64,000 nucleotides of DNA. Source: SAR86 cluster bacterium AG-422-E19 (GTDB lineage Bacteria; Pseudomonadota; Gammaproteobacteria; Magnimaribacterales; AG-339-G14). Of the stretch, positions 10,364-19,618 are shown piece after piece. Within the stretch, counting starts at the first letter, position 1, and each line of letters opens with the position of its first letter. The notes under the pieces were generated by a model, which worked only from the letters and a program-made list of their open reading frames with translations, had not been told where the DNA came from and made no database searches. The DNA is taken from NCBI GenBank assembly GCA_003213595.1, contig QCMR01000002.1, positions 254,015 to 318,014 of the forward strand, written 5' to 3'. A program made the translations under genes and the position numbers.

Positions 10364-11851
10364 TTATGATCTACTAACTTTGCCTTTAATAAAGAAAGAG
10401 AGAACTATTAAGACCGCTGACAGGATCAAGTAGTAATAGATCAATTCAGAAAATATCGGAGTCATGCTACTCAAGCCAGACTCGGTTGCTTCTCCGCCAA
10501 ACAATCCCGCAAGTACTCCTCCTAAAGAGGAAGCCAAAAACCACAAGCCCATCATTTGACCAAGATATTTTTTTGGTGAGTATCTGGAAAATGCCGATAA
10601 ACCAACTGGGGACAAAGCCAGTTCACCAAAGGTATGTAGTAGGTAAGTTAAGAGCAACCACTGAACACCTACTGGTGCTTCAACCATCGCATACTGCACA
10701 GCGTAAAGCATTACGATGAAGCCAAGCCCCATAAAAATTAATCCAATGGCAAATTTAATGGGCGTATTAGGATTTAAATTTCTTTTCCCTAAAAAGACCC
10801 AAAGATAGGCAAAGAACGGCGCAAACATTACGACAAAAAGCGGGTTTAAAAATTGCGTCCAACTGACAGGCGCTTGAAAAGAACCAAAAGTAAGATTCAC
10901 ATAATCTCTGGTAAAAATTGATAACGAACCTGCCGACTGGTCAAAACCAGACCAAAAAGCAGCCGCTCCCACAAATAAGAGTAAAAGCATCAAAACGTTT
11001 TTCTTTTCAAAACTGGTAAGGCCTGCAAAGAAAAACAAGTAACCAAAATAGATAAACGAGATGACAACTAGAAAGTCTCGAAAACGCTCAGCAAAAAATA
11101 CTGGATCGATACTCCAAAGTCCAAGGACTCCTGAGACGACCACTGCAGCAAAAAATAAAACCGTAATGATGGTCCAAAGTCGCAGAGTGCTTCTGCGCCC
11201 TTCTGTCATCTCATTTGGATTTAAGCCAGCAGTTCCAAGCTGACTTCGAAAATAAACAAATTGAATGACGCCAAAGAGCATACCTATGCCTGCAGCACCA
11301 AAACCCCAATGCCAACCAATACGCTCACCTAAGTAACCGCAAACGGCAAAACCTAGCATGCTGCCAATATTTATCGACATGTAAAAAATGGTGAACCCAG
11401 AATCTCTGCGTTCGTCGTGATCCGCATATAGCTGTCCGACGATGGAGGAGATGTTGGGTTTTAGAAGACCGGTGCCAATAGCAACAAAAGCCAAGCCAAG
11501 GATAAAAGTCTCTTCCAAAGGAATGGCCAAGGTAAAGTGGCCCAACATGATAATGAGCGCACCATAAAGCACGGCTTTTTGATAACCCAATAAATTATCT
11601 GCAAGCCAACCGCCCGGTAAAGCTAAGAAATAAACCATCCCAGCATAAATGCCATAAATGGCATTGGCTTCAACATTTGACCAACCCAGTCCTGGATTGC
11701 CAACCACGCCAATGGTCATGTAGAGAACCAGCAAGCCGCGCATGCCGTAATAAGACATTCGCTCCCAGAGCTCGGTAAAGAATAAAGTTCTTAAGCCAAT
11801 GGGATGACCGAAGAAATTGCTTTGTGATAGATTAGCTTCTTGTTCAGACAT
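10364..11851 (-). CDS. POT/PTR family peptide MFS transporter
   Basis: FFTELWERMSYYGMRGLLVLYM, GGWLADNLLGYQKAV, FTIFYMSINIGSMLG. Confidence 0.95.
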   Translation of the reverse strand: MSEQEANLSQSNFFGHPIGLRTLFFTELWERMSYYGMRGLLVLYMTIGVVGNPGLGWSNVEANAIYGIYAGMVYFLALPGGWLADNLLGYQKAVLYGALIIMLGHFTLAIPLEETFILGLAFVAIGTGLLKPNISSIVGQLYADHDERRDSGFTIFYMSINIGSMLGFAVCGYLGERIGWHWGFGAAGIGMLFGVIQFVYFRSQLGTAGLNPNEMTEGRRSTLRLWTIITVLFFAAVVVSGVLGLWSIDPVFFAERFRDFLVVISFIYFGYLFFFAGLTSFEKKNVLMLLLLFVGAAAFWSGFDQSAGSLSIFTRDYVNLTFGSFQAPVSWTQFLNPLFVVMFAPFFAYLWVFLGKRNLNPNTPIKFAIGLIFMGLGFIVMLYAVQYAMVEAPVGVQWLLLTYLLHTFGELALSPVGLSAFSRYSPKKYLGQMMGLWFLASSLGGVLAGLFGGEATESGLSSMTPIFSELIYYYLILSAVLIVLSFFIKGKVSRS

Positions 11852-11854
11852 AAT

Positions 11855-12271
11855 ATGAATTCTACTTTAGATTATAAACCAGCAGGCTTCTTCAGGAGAA
11901 TGGTTGCTTTATTTTATGACTTGATTTTGATCATTGCTCTTTGTGTGGGTCTCACCCTCCTTGTTACCTACGCATTAAATACCGAAGTAGAAAGCCCTTT
12001 GATGTATTTGGCTTTTTTGGCTTTGAGTGTTGGTTTTTATTGTTACTTCTGGAAAAAAAACTCAGGACAAACTTTAGGTATGCAAGTTTGGAAGGTTCGC
12101 TTAGCTCAAGAAAATAATTCAGATATTAGTTTAATGAGGATGATCTATCGATGCTTATTGGGATTAGTCTTTAGCCTGCTCTTCGGCTTGAATTATCTCC
12201 CGATGCTCTTTCGCAAAGATAAAAAAACTTTAAACGATATTTTGTCAAAAACGTTTTTGATAAAAGTCTAA
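11855..12271 (+). CDS. RDD family membrane protein
   Basis: PAGFFRRMVALFYDLILIIAL, GQTLGMQVWKVRL; start refined from 11840 (TTG) to the ATG at 11855. Confidence 0.88.
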   Translation: MNSTLDYKPAGFFRRMVALFYDLILIIALCVGLTLLVTYALNTEVESPLMYLAFLALSVGFYCYFWKKNSGQTLGMQVWKVRLAQENNSDISLMRMIYRCLLGLVFSLLFGLNYLPMLFRKDKKTLNDILSKTFLIKV

Positions 12272-13308
12272 ACGCGTCGAATGATTCTTATGCCAAAGTA
12301 AAGCAGCAGCAAAGAAGACAACAGTATCCCCCAAAAAGCACTCCAACCTAGAATCAAAGAAATATTGCCGAAGATTTTAATTAAGAGATTAAAGCCAAAG
12401 GCAATTAAAATTCCCAAAACAAAACGATCCACGCTTTTGTTTCTGCCTATGGCTCTCAGCGAAATAGCTAAAGCAAAAATTATGAGACAGAGTAAAGAAA
12501 TGGGTTCGAGCATTTTCTTCCAAAATTCATAACCTACTTTGTTTCGATCAGCGACTTCATTGATGGATTGCCAGTAATAATAGTTATCCGTTAAAGACAT
12601 GTGTTTTAAACCTTTCATGGAATAATTCATAGCGAGCTTGGGTGCATCCTCCCAGATAAAATCAGACTTACTGATGTCTTCCTTATAATCTCTTACTTCT
12701 TTGATAACCCATTCATTTTCGGCGATTTCAATGTCTTTGGAGACGACAATGGTATCGACATTTCCTTTTTCATCGAGATCGTAAATTTTTACTTCCTTGC
12801 TGGTGCCTTTATCGGTAACTTTTGAGAATCGGTCGTTTTTAAATACCCACTGCTCTTTTTGTTCGGAGACATTTGATGTGGGTTCAAATTTCAAATTATT
12901 GGCAGCCTCTTGAAGATTGGGGATAAAAAATTGCCATGAAACGAGCATTAATATGATGCCAAAAATTACTGGCTTCAAAACCGCGAAAATAATTCTGGAT
13001 AATTTTTTTCCAGACACCCTGGCTGCTATCAATTCTCCTGAATCTGAAATTGCACCCATACAAATGATTGTCGAAACAATTGCGCTTAGCGGAAAAATAT
13101 CAAAAACTGCATCGACCGAAGTAAAAGCCAGAAAAAGCAAGATCTTATTGAATGAATAAAATTCACTTAAATCTTCAAATTCATTCAAGAATGAAAGAAT
13201 TAAATCCAATAAAAAAAATATCCCAACGATCAGAAAAAGAAAGCGCCAGGCATATCTCGTGAAAAGATTGTCTAAAGTATCGCCAAAAATAAGATTATAA
13301 AAAGACAT
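12268..13308 (-). CDS. lptG: LPS export ABC transporter permease LptG
   Basis: YjgP/YjgQ family, paired with lptF and divergent from pepA. Confidence 0.9.
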   Translation of the reverse strand: MSFYNLIFGDTLDNLFTRYAWRFLFLIVGIFFLLDLILSFLNEFEDLSEFYSFNKILLFLAFTSVDAVFDIFPLSAIVSTIICMGAISDSGELIAARVSGKKLSRIIFAVLKPVIFGIILMLVSWQFFIPNLQEAANNLKFEPTSNVSEQKEQWVFKNDRFSKVTDKGTSKEVKIYDLDEKGNVDTIVVSKDIEIAENEWVIKEVRDYKEDISKSDFIWEDAPKLAMNYSMKGLKHMSLTDNYYYWQSINEVADRNKVGYEFWKKMLEPISLLCLIIFALAISLRAIGRNKSVDRFVLGILIAFGFNLLIKIFGNISLILGWSAFWGILLSSLLLLYFGIRIIRRV

Positions 13309-14449
13309 AAAAAACCAAATAGGAAAATACTGTAGCGATTAAAAACAACACAAAGAGATTGGCCATGAAGTTTCTTGAATATTTTAAGCCGCCAAGATTG
13401 AAACTAAAATTTTGATAGCTTTGGTCGAGTGCCAACATGATGGCAGCGATCAAATAAATACCGTGAATGCTAAAAAATACGATCGTGGAGTTAAGAGAAA
13501 AATTACTAAAGACTTCCTGGGAAAGCGAAAGTCCATAATAAGACATAAATATGATTAGACCGGAAAGAAAAATATAAAAACGTCCCGAGTCTTTCAACCT
13601 CATGGTTAAAGATGCAGCTATCAAAGCTGAAATGATAATGATCAACGGCATGGAAGAACGTTTCAGTAATTCGATTCGCTCTAAATCTTTAGCCAAAAAC
13701 AATTCGTGAAAATATTTTCTCTTCAAGTCTTCAACATTGAGAATTGGTTTTTTTGGCAAAATCAAAAAGAATTCATCAAAGCTAAAATCCAGCGGCATGG
13801 CTTCGGACAAAATAGAAAATTTACCCGACTCAAAAGATATCCGGTTTTCTTTTTCGTTTAAGGGCTTGGAAATCAATTCATCAGCAGTTAAAACAAACTC
13901 CGAATCGTTGGTTTCAAAACTCGAAAATACATCTTGAAAGCCCCTATCTGAAGCTTCCTTTGCATAAAAAATTGCATTCAGATCGTCAAGCACATTGATC
14001 TTTTCGGCTCCCATTAATTTAAATCTGTCTGAAAATCTTTCAACATCGTTTAAAAAAGCAAGTTTGTTATTCGAAAGCGGAGTTAGATAAAAAGAGACCA
14101 AAGCCACAAAGAGCGCGAAAAATATCGCTGGGATACAAGAGATTAAAACGACCTTACGTTTACCAAGACCCATTTTAGAAAAAGCCAATAGCTCATTATT
14201 TTGATCCAGACGATAAATGGCAATGATGGTCCCAATAAAAACACTCAGTGGCAGCACAACCTCAACAATCTCGGACATGCTGTAAATCGAAACCAGTATC
14301 AGAAGTTCAGGATAAAGTTCGCCGCTTGAGACTTTTTCAAGATAGACCGTGAACTCATTTAGAAAAAAAACACTAAATAAAACGATTAAGGTAAGAAAAC
14401 TAATCTTAGTTACTTGGCCTATTAAATATAATGTAATAATTCTTGGCAT
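13295..14449 (-). CDS. lptF: LPS export ABC transporter permease LptF
   Basis: YjgP/YjgQ family, LPLSVFIGTIIAIYRLDQNNELLAFSKMGLGKRKV. Confidence 0.92.
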   Translation of the reverse strand: MPRIITLYLIGQVTKISFLTLIVLFSVFFLNEFTVYLEKVSSGELYPELLILVSIYSMSEIVEVVLPLSVFIGTIIAIYRLDQNNELLAFSKMGLGKRKVVLISCIPAIFFALFVALVSFYLTPLSNNKLAFLNDVERFSDRFKLMGAEKINVLDDLNAIFYAKEASDRGFQDVFSSFETNDSEFVLTADELISKPLNEKENRISFESGKFSILSEAMPLDFSFDEFFLILPKKPILNVEDLKRKYFHELFLAKDLERIELLKRSSMPLIIIISALIAASLTMRLKDSGRFYIFLSGLIIFMSYYGLSLSQEVFSNFSLNSTIVFFSIHGIYLIAAIMLALDQSYQNFSFNLGGLKYSRNFMANLFVLFLIATVFSYLVFYVFL

Positions 14450-14511
14450 TGCTATTATATTCTTAGGGTATTATCCCACATGTTTAACAGTAAATTTTGT
14501 ATGGAGAAGAA

Positions 14512-16008
14512 ATGAAGAAATTATTAAATCAATCAATATCATCAAATAAAAAGTTAAATTTCAAAAAAGACAAATTTCAAACTTTGATAATAGGTGTAAG
14601 CGAAGCCAAAACTCTCGATGGTGATTTAAAAGTAATCAATGAAGTCAGCAACGGCACTATAAAAAAACTTATTTCCAGGGAAGAAATTACCGGAAAAATT
14701 GGCAATAGCGTTTATCTGCCTGCCATCAGTGGGGTCAATGCGGAAAAATCTTATTTCGTCGGAACCGGCAAAAAAAATAAAAAGATTTCAGAAGTAGACT
14801 ATTTCAAAATTTGCCAATCAATTTCAAGCGCTGCGTTGGCTTCAAAATCCGCTTCGGTAAAAATAATCATTCCTGAAGTTTCCGTAGAAAATAGAGATAC
14901 CAGTTGGACGGTTGAAGTTTTGGGTAGACATCTTGAAGCTTCAAGCTATCAATACTTTTTTAAAGGTAAAAAGAATCAACCAAAAAATGTCTTAAAAAAA
15001 GTAGAAATATTTATGGATTCGAAAAAAGTAGGTCTGTCTGGAGCTCTTAAGAAAGGTCAAATCATTGGTGCGGGCAGCAATTTCAGTAAAGAGCTTGCGA
15101 ATACTCCTGCAAACATTTGCACCCCAACGCACCTTGCAAATCAAGCTCGAGCCTTGTCTAGAACTTTTTCTGCAGTGAAAACCAAAGTACTCGGCGAAAA
15201 AGAAATGAAAAAATTGGGTATGGACTGCCTCTTGTCAGTTGGCAACGGTAGCGTACAGGAATCAAAGCTAATCATCATGAACTATGCTGGAGGAAAAAAA
15301 GATGAACAGCCACATGTAATTGTTGGAAAAGGAATAACTTTTGACACTGGAGGGATAAGCATCAAACCTTCGCGTGCTATGGACGAAATGAAATATGATA
15401 TGTCCGGAGCTGCTAGTGTCTTAGGTACGATGCGGGCGATAGCAGAAATAAAACCGAAGAAAAATATTATCGGTGTCATTGCTTCAGCTGAAAACATGCC
15501 AAGTGGGACTGCTACTAAGCCCGGCGATGTTGTCAGCACCATGTCAGGTCAAACCGTAGAAATACTAAATACGGATGCCGAAGGTAGATTGGTACTGTGT
15601 GATGCACTTACTTATGTAGAAAGATTTAAGCCAGCAAGTGTTATTGATATCGCTACCCTAACGGGTGCTGTGATCGTTGCCCTTGGGCACGAAGCTACCG
15701 GGGTCATGTCAAATGATCAAAAATTGGCTGATAAAATTCTTAGCTCGGGAATAGCCAGTGGCGATAAAGCTTGGCAATTACCTCTTTGGGATGAGTACCA
15801 AGGTGGTTTAAAAAGCAGATATGCTGATATCGCAAATATTGGTGGTTCAGCCGGCACAATAACGGCCGCCTGTTTTCTTTCAAGATTCACTGAAAAGTAT
15901 AAGTGGGCACATTTAGATATAGCGGGAACGGCTTATGGAATTGGAGGACAAAAAGTTTCTTCAGGTAGGCCTGTCCCCCTCTTGTCTGAATATTTACTCA
16001 CTGCATGA
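14512..16008 (+). CDS. pepA: Leucyl aminopeptidase
   Basis: VGKGITFDTGGISIKPSRAMDEMKYDMSGAASV, NTDAEGRLVLCDAL; start refined to the ATG preceded by GGAGAAGAA. Confidence 0.96.
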   Translation: MKKLLNQSISSNKKLNFKKDKFQTLIIGVSEAKTLDGDLKVINEVSNGTIKKLISREEITGKIGNSVYLPAISGVNAEKSYFVGTGKKNKKISEVDYFKICQSISSAALASKSASVKIIIPEVSVENRDTSWTVEVLGRHLEASSYQYFFKGKKNQPKNVLKKVEIFMDSKKVGLSGALKKGQIIGAGSNFSKELANTPANICTPTHLANQARALSRTFSAVKTKVLGEKEMKKLGMDCLLSVGNGSVQESKLIIMNYAGGKKDEQPHVIVGKGITFDTGGISIKPSRAMDEMKYDMSGAASVLGTMRAIAEIKPKKNIIGVIASAENMPSGTATKPGDVVSTMSGQTVEILNTDAEGRLVLCDALTYVERFKPASVIDIATLTGAVIVALGHEATGVMSNDQKLADKILSSGIASGDKAWQLPLWDEYQGGLKSRYADIANIGGSAGTITAACFLSRFTEKYKWAHLDIAGTAYGIGGQKVSSGRPVPLLSEYLLTA

Positions 16009-16448
16009 CCCAAGAAATAAGTTTTATTTCTGCAGGAGAAGATGAAAAAGAAGCCATAAGTTTCTTACTTAAGTTTGTTGAAGAAAAATTTCTAGAACTT
16101 GGCTCTTCTCCTCAAAATAAAATTAATCTGAGGTGTAATGATGCTACTCAAGCTAATGAACTCGATCAAAAGCTTTGGGAAGATCTAAACGAGGTTTTTT
16201 TAGCTCATAAAATTTCTAACGATGCAAAAATACCCTCTTGTCCTGTCGAAATATCTTATCCTGGTATCAAGGTAAAAAATGATTTTTCAACTTTGATCAA
16301 TCTAAATCCAAAATTGCCTCCAGACTACCAGGACTACGATACTGTGTTTCAAATTGTCATAAAAGATAATGCCTCTTTGCAAAATCAGGCAAGGGAAAGC
16401 TTCAAACAATGTAAAATTGATGGATTGGATCCCACTTACATCAACTAA
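16005..16448 (+). CDS. holC: DNA polymerase III chi subunit (HolC-like)
   Basis: DUF-size protein between pepA and valS, CNDATQANELDQKLWE...FLAHKI, pattern of HolC. Confidence 0.75.
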   Translation: MTQEISFISAGEDEKEAISFLLKFVEEKFLELGSSPQNKINLRCNDATQANELDQKLWEDLNEVFLAHKISNDAKIPSCPVEISYPGIKVKNDFSTLINLNPKLPPDYQDYDTVFQIVIKDNASLQNQARESFKQCKIDGLDPTYIN

Positions 16449-16450
16449 AA

Positions 16451-19183
16451 GTGAAAAAGACTTACAACCCAAAAAATTTAGAAAAAAAATGGTATCGGTT
16501 TTGGGAAAAATCTGGTTTTTTTAAACCCACTTATAAAGCAAAAAAAACATTTTCAATTATGATTCCGCCACCCAATGTGACGGGCAGTTTGCATATGGGT
16601 CATGGCTTCCAAAATACCTTAATGGATATTATGACGCGGTTAAAAAGAATGCAGCAGTATGACGTCTTATGGCAAGTCGGTACGGACCATGCGGGCATCG
16701 CAACACAGTTGGTTGTCGAAAGAAAACTTGAAGGCGAAGGTAAGACAAGAGAATCTCTTGGTAGAAGTAAGTTTGAGAAAGAAATTTGGAAATGGAAAAA
16801 GTACTCTGGCAATACCATTACCAAACAACTTAGAAGACTTGGTTCTTCGGTAGATTGGTCAACTGAAAAATTTACTATGGATGCTGACTTCAGCGATGCA
16901 GTATCGGAAGTATTTTGTAAGCTCTACGATGAGGGTTTGATTTATAAAGGATACAGACTCGTTAATTGGGATCCCTCTTTACAAACTGCATTATCAGATC
17001 TTGAAGTTTCTAATGAAGAGGAAAGTTCTTTCATCTGGAATATCAAGTACGTTCACGATGCAGGTCACCTAACGGTAGCAACCACTCGGCCAGAAACTTT
17101 ATTGGGAGATATGGCTGTTGCTGTAAATCCCAAAGACAAAAGGTATAAAAAACTTATTGGCAAAACAGTTAAATTGCCGCTGACGGATAGAGAGATACCT
17201 GTAATTGCCGATGACTATGTTGACATGTCTTTTGGAACCGGTTGTCTGAAAGTAACTCCAGCGCATGACTTTAATGATTTTGAAATTGGCAAACGTCACA
17301 AACTTGAGTTTCTAAATATTTTAAACAAAGACGGCACTTTGAACGAAAACGCACCTGATAGATATCAGAATTTAAAAATGCTGGAAGCTAGGAAAATCAT
17401 CATCGAAGATTTAGATCAAGCAAATTTACTGGTGAGCAGTGAAAAGCACAAACTTGCTATTCCTCGTGGCGAAAGAACCGGAGAAATTTTAGAGCCCTAC
17501 TTGACCGAACAATGGTATTTGAAAACAAAAAATTTAGCTCAAGAGGCTTCGAAATTGGTTAGAAATGGGAAAGTTCAATTCGTGCCAAAAAATTGGGAAA
17601 AAACTTTTTTCAATTGGATGAAGGATATTGAAGATTGGTGCATCAGTCGTCAATTGTGGTGGGGACATAGAATCCCTGCTTGGTACGATGAAAATAAAAA
17701 AGTTTATGTGGGAAAGTCCGAAGCAGAAGTAAGAAAGAAGAACAAAGTTTCTGGAGCTTTGATAAGAGATGAAGATGTATTGGATACCTGGTTTTCCTCG
17801 CAGTTGTGGACTTTTGCGACCTTAGGTTGGCCAAAAAAAACAAAACAACTTGCTAAATTTCACCCTACTTCCATTTTGGTTACGGGTTTTGACATCATAT
17901 TTTTTTGGGTAGCTAGAATGATTATGATTTCGCAAAAATTTCTCAAAGAGCCGCCTTTTAAAAAGGTGTTTATTCATGGTTTGGTGAGAGATTCAGAAGG
18001 TCAAAAGATGTCCAAGTCAAAAGGAAACATTATTGATCCAATTGATGTTATTGATGGAATCCCTCTGAAAATCTTAATAGCAAAAAGAACTGAAAATCTA
18101 ATTGTGCCGAGTTTGAAAGAGAAAATTGAAAGAGCAACCAAGAAAGAATTTCCCTCCGGTATACCTTCTTTTGGGACAGATGCGCTTAGGCTTACTTTTG
18201 CATCTCTGGCATCGGGTAGCAGAGACATAAACTTTGATGTCAAACGAGTTGAAGGTTACAGAAACTTCTGTAACAAGTTATGGAATGCCTCAAGATTTAT
18301 TAAGCTGCAATGCAAAGGATATAAAAAAACAAAGAAACTAAGCGATGACCCAATCGATAAATGGATCAGATCAGAATTTAACAAAAGTTTAGAAGGTTAC
18401 GTTGATCATATCGATAACTCTAGATTCGACTTGGCTACGCAAGTTCTTTACGAATTCATTTGGGAAAAATTATGCGATTGGTACATAGAGTTTTGCAAAA
18501 TTAGACTCAATGACCAAAGCATCGCTAAAGCCGAGAAAGCCCAAATTAAAAATTCCTTATTGGATATTTTTGAAAAGACACTCAAATTAGCCCATCCCAT
18601 GATGCCTTTCATTACAGAAGAAATTTGGCAATCTTTCAAAGACACATTCAATGCAAAGGAAAAGAGTATTATGATTTCCGAACTTCCGAAAAAATATCTG
18701 GGAACTTCTAATCTGAAAAATATTGAGTCTTTGAGATCAGTCATCTCAGGCATCAGAAACATAAGATCTGAAATGCTTATCTCTCCTAAGAAAGACATCA
18801 CCATCATTGTCGAAAAAAATAAAGGCATTAAAAAATTACTGGAGCAAAATAAAAACTACTTGCTTAACTTAACAAGAGTTAAAAAGATCGATTTTTTAAA
18901 CAAAAACATTCCGCCTTCTGCAATCTCTCTTGTAGATGGCACGAAAATTCATATTCCACTTCAAGGTCTTATTGACCCTAAGTCTGAAATTGAAAGGAAC
19001 CACAAAAACCTAGAAAAATTCAATAAGTCTTTTCAAGGCTTGAAAAATCAACTCGATAATAAAAAATTTCTCTTGAATGCTCCAAAAGTACTGATTCAAG
19101 AAAGAAAACGAAATTTAAAAGAACTTTCCCAAAAAATTGTTACTACTGAAAAACAAATTAAAACTCTTGAAAAATTAAAGTAA
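16451..19183 (+). CDS. valS: Valyl-tRNA synthetase
   Basis: PPPNVTGSLHMGHG, KMSKSKGNIIDPID, C-terminal coiled coil; GTG start. Confidence 0.97.
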   Translation: MKKTYNPKNLEKKWYRFWEKSGFFKPTYKAKKTFSIMIPPPNVTGSLHMGHGFQNTLMDIMTRLKRMQQYDVLWQVGTDHAGIATQLVVERKLEGEGKTRESLGRSKFEKEIWKWKKYSGNTITKQLRRLGSSVDWSTEKFTMDADFSDAVSEVFCKLYDEGLIYKGYRLVNWDPSLQTALSDLEVSNEEESSFIWNIKYVHDAGHLTVATTRPETLLGDMAVAVNPKDKRYKKLIGKTVKLPLTDREIPVIADDYVDMSFGTGCLKVTPAHDFNDFEIGKRHKLEFLNILNKDGTLNENAPDRYQNLKMLEARKIIIEDLDQANLLVSSEKHKLAIPRGERTGEILEPYLTEQWYLKTKNLAQEASKLVRNGKVQFVPKNWEKTFFNWMKDIEDWCISRQLWWGHRIPAWYDENKKVYVGKSEAEVRKKNKVSGALIRDEDVLDTWFSSQLWTFATLGWPKKTKQLAKFHPTSILVTGFDIIFFWVARMIMISQKFLKEPPFKKVFIHGLVRDSEGQKMSKSKGNIIDPIDVIDGIPLKILIAKRTENLIVPSLKEKIERATKKEFPSGIPSFGTDALRLTFASLASGSRDINFDVKRVEGYRNFCNKLWNASRFIKLQCKGYKKTKKLSDDPIDKWIRSEFNKSLEGYVDHIDNSRFDLATQVLYEFIWEKLCDWYIEFCKIRLNDQSIAKAEKAQIKNSLLDIFEKTLKLAHPMMPFITEEIWQSFKDTFNAKEKSIMISELPKKYLGTSNLKNIESLRSVISGIRNIRSEMLISPKKDITIIVEKNKGIKKLLEQNKNYLLNLTRVKKIDFLNKNIPPSAISLVDGTKIHIPLQGLIDPKSEIERNHKNLEKFNKSFQGLKNQLDNKKFLLNAPKVLIQERKRNLKELSQKIVTTEKQIKTLEKLK

Positions 19184-19219
19184 TTTTTAGCTTTGTGACA
19201 TTAAAGTTATAATGCCTCC

Positions 19220-19618
19220 ATGTGGTTAAGGGGAGCAACTTCATCTTTATTGGTATCATTTTTATTTGCGTATGCTTATTTTTGGTTTGTTGAAAATCAA
19301 TCCTTTAGCCAAGCTTTTCAAGAAAATCTTATCTTCCTAGCCCTCTTCTTTTTTCTCGGTATTTATACTTCGAGCATGATTATTGTTTACGGAAAACAAA
19401 TAAAGAGAAGAATTAGAAGAGAAAAAGGTCAAATCAAGTGGTTTGATCCAAGTAAAGGTTATGGGTTTGTGGAAAGAGATAAAGGTGGAGATTTATTTAT
19501 TCATTTCGCCTCAGTAGAAATAAAAGATAGAAAGCTTCTCAAAGAAAGTACCAGAGTCAGTTACGTAGTAACCAATGGACTCAAGGGACCTCAAGCAAAA
19601 GACATAAGAATCATCTAA
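19220..19618 (+). CDS. Membrane-anchored cold-shock-domain protein
   Basis: Two N-terminal hydrophobic segments followed by KGQIKWFDPSKGYGFVERDKGGDLFIHFASVE (CSD RNP1/RNP2). Confidence 0.85.
   Translation: MWLRGATSSLLVSFLFAYAYFWFVENQSFSQAFQENLIFLALFFFLGIYTSSMIIVYGKQIKRRIRREKGQIKWFDPSKGYGFVERDKGGDLFIHFASVEIKDRKLLKESTRVSYVVTNGLKGPQAKDIRII

Noticed and set aside
14466-14477. GGGTATTATCCC upstream of pepA as a palindromic operator
   Set aside because: Mirror-like rather than a true inverted repeat; only GGG/CCC pair. More likely just contains a TATTAT -10-like box
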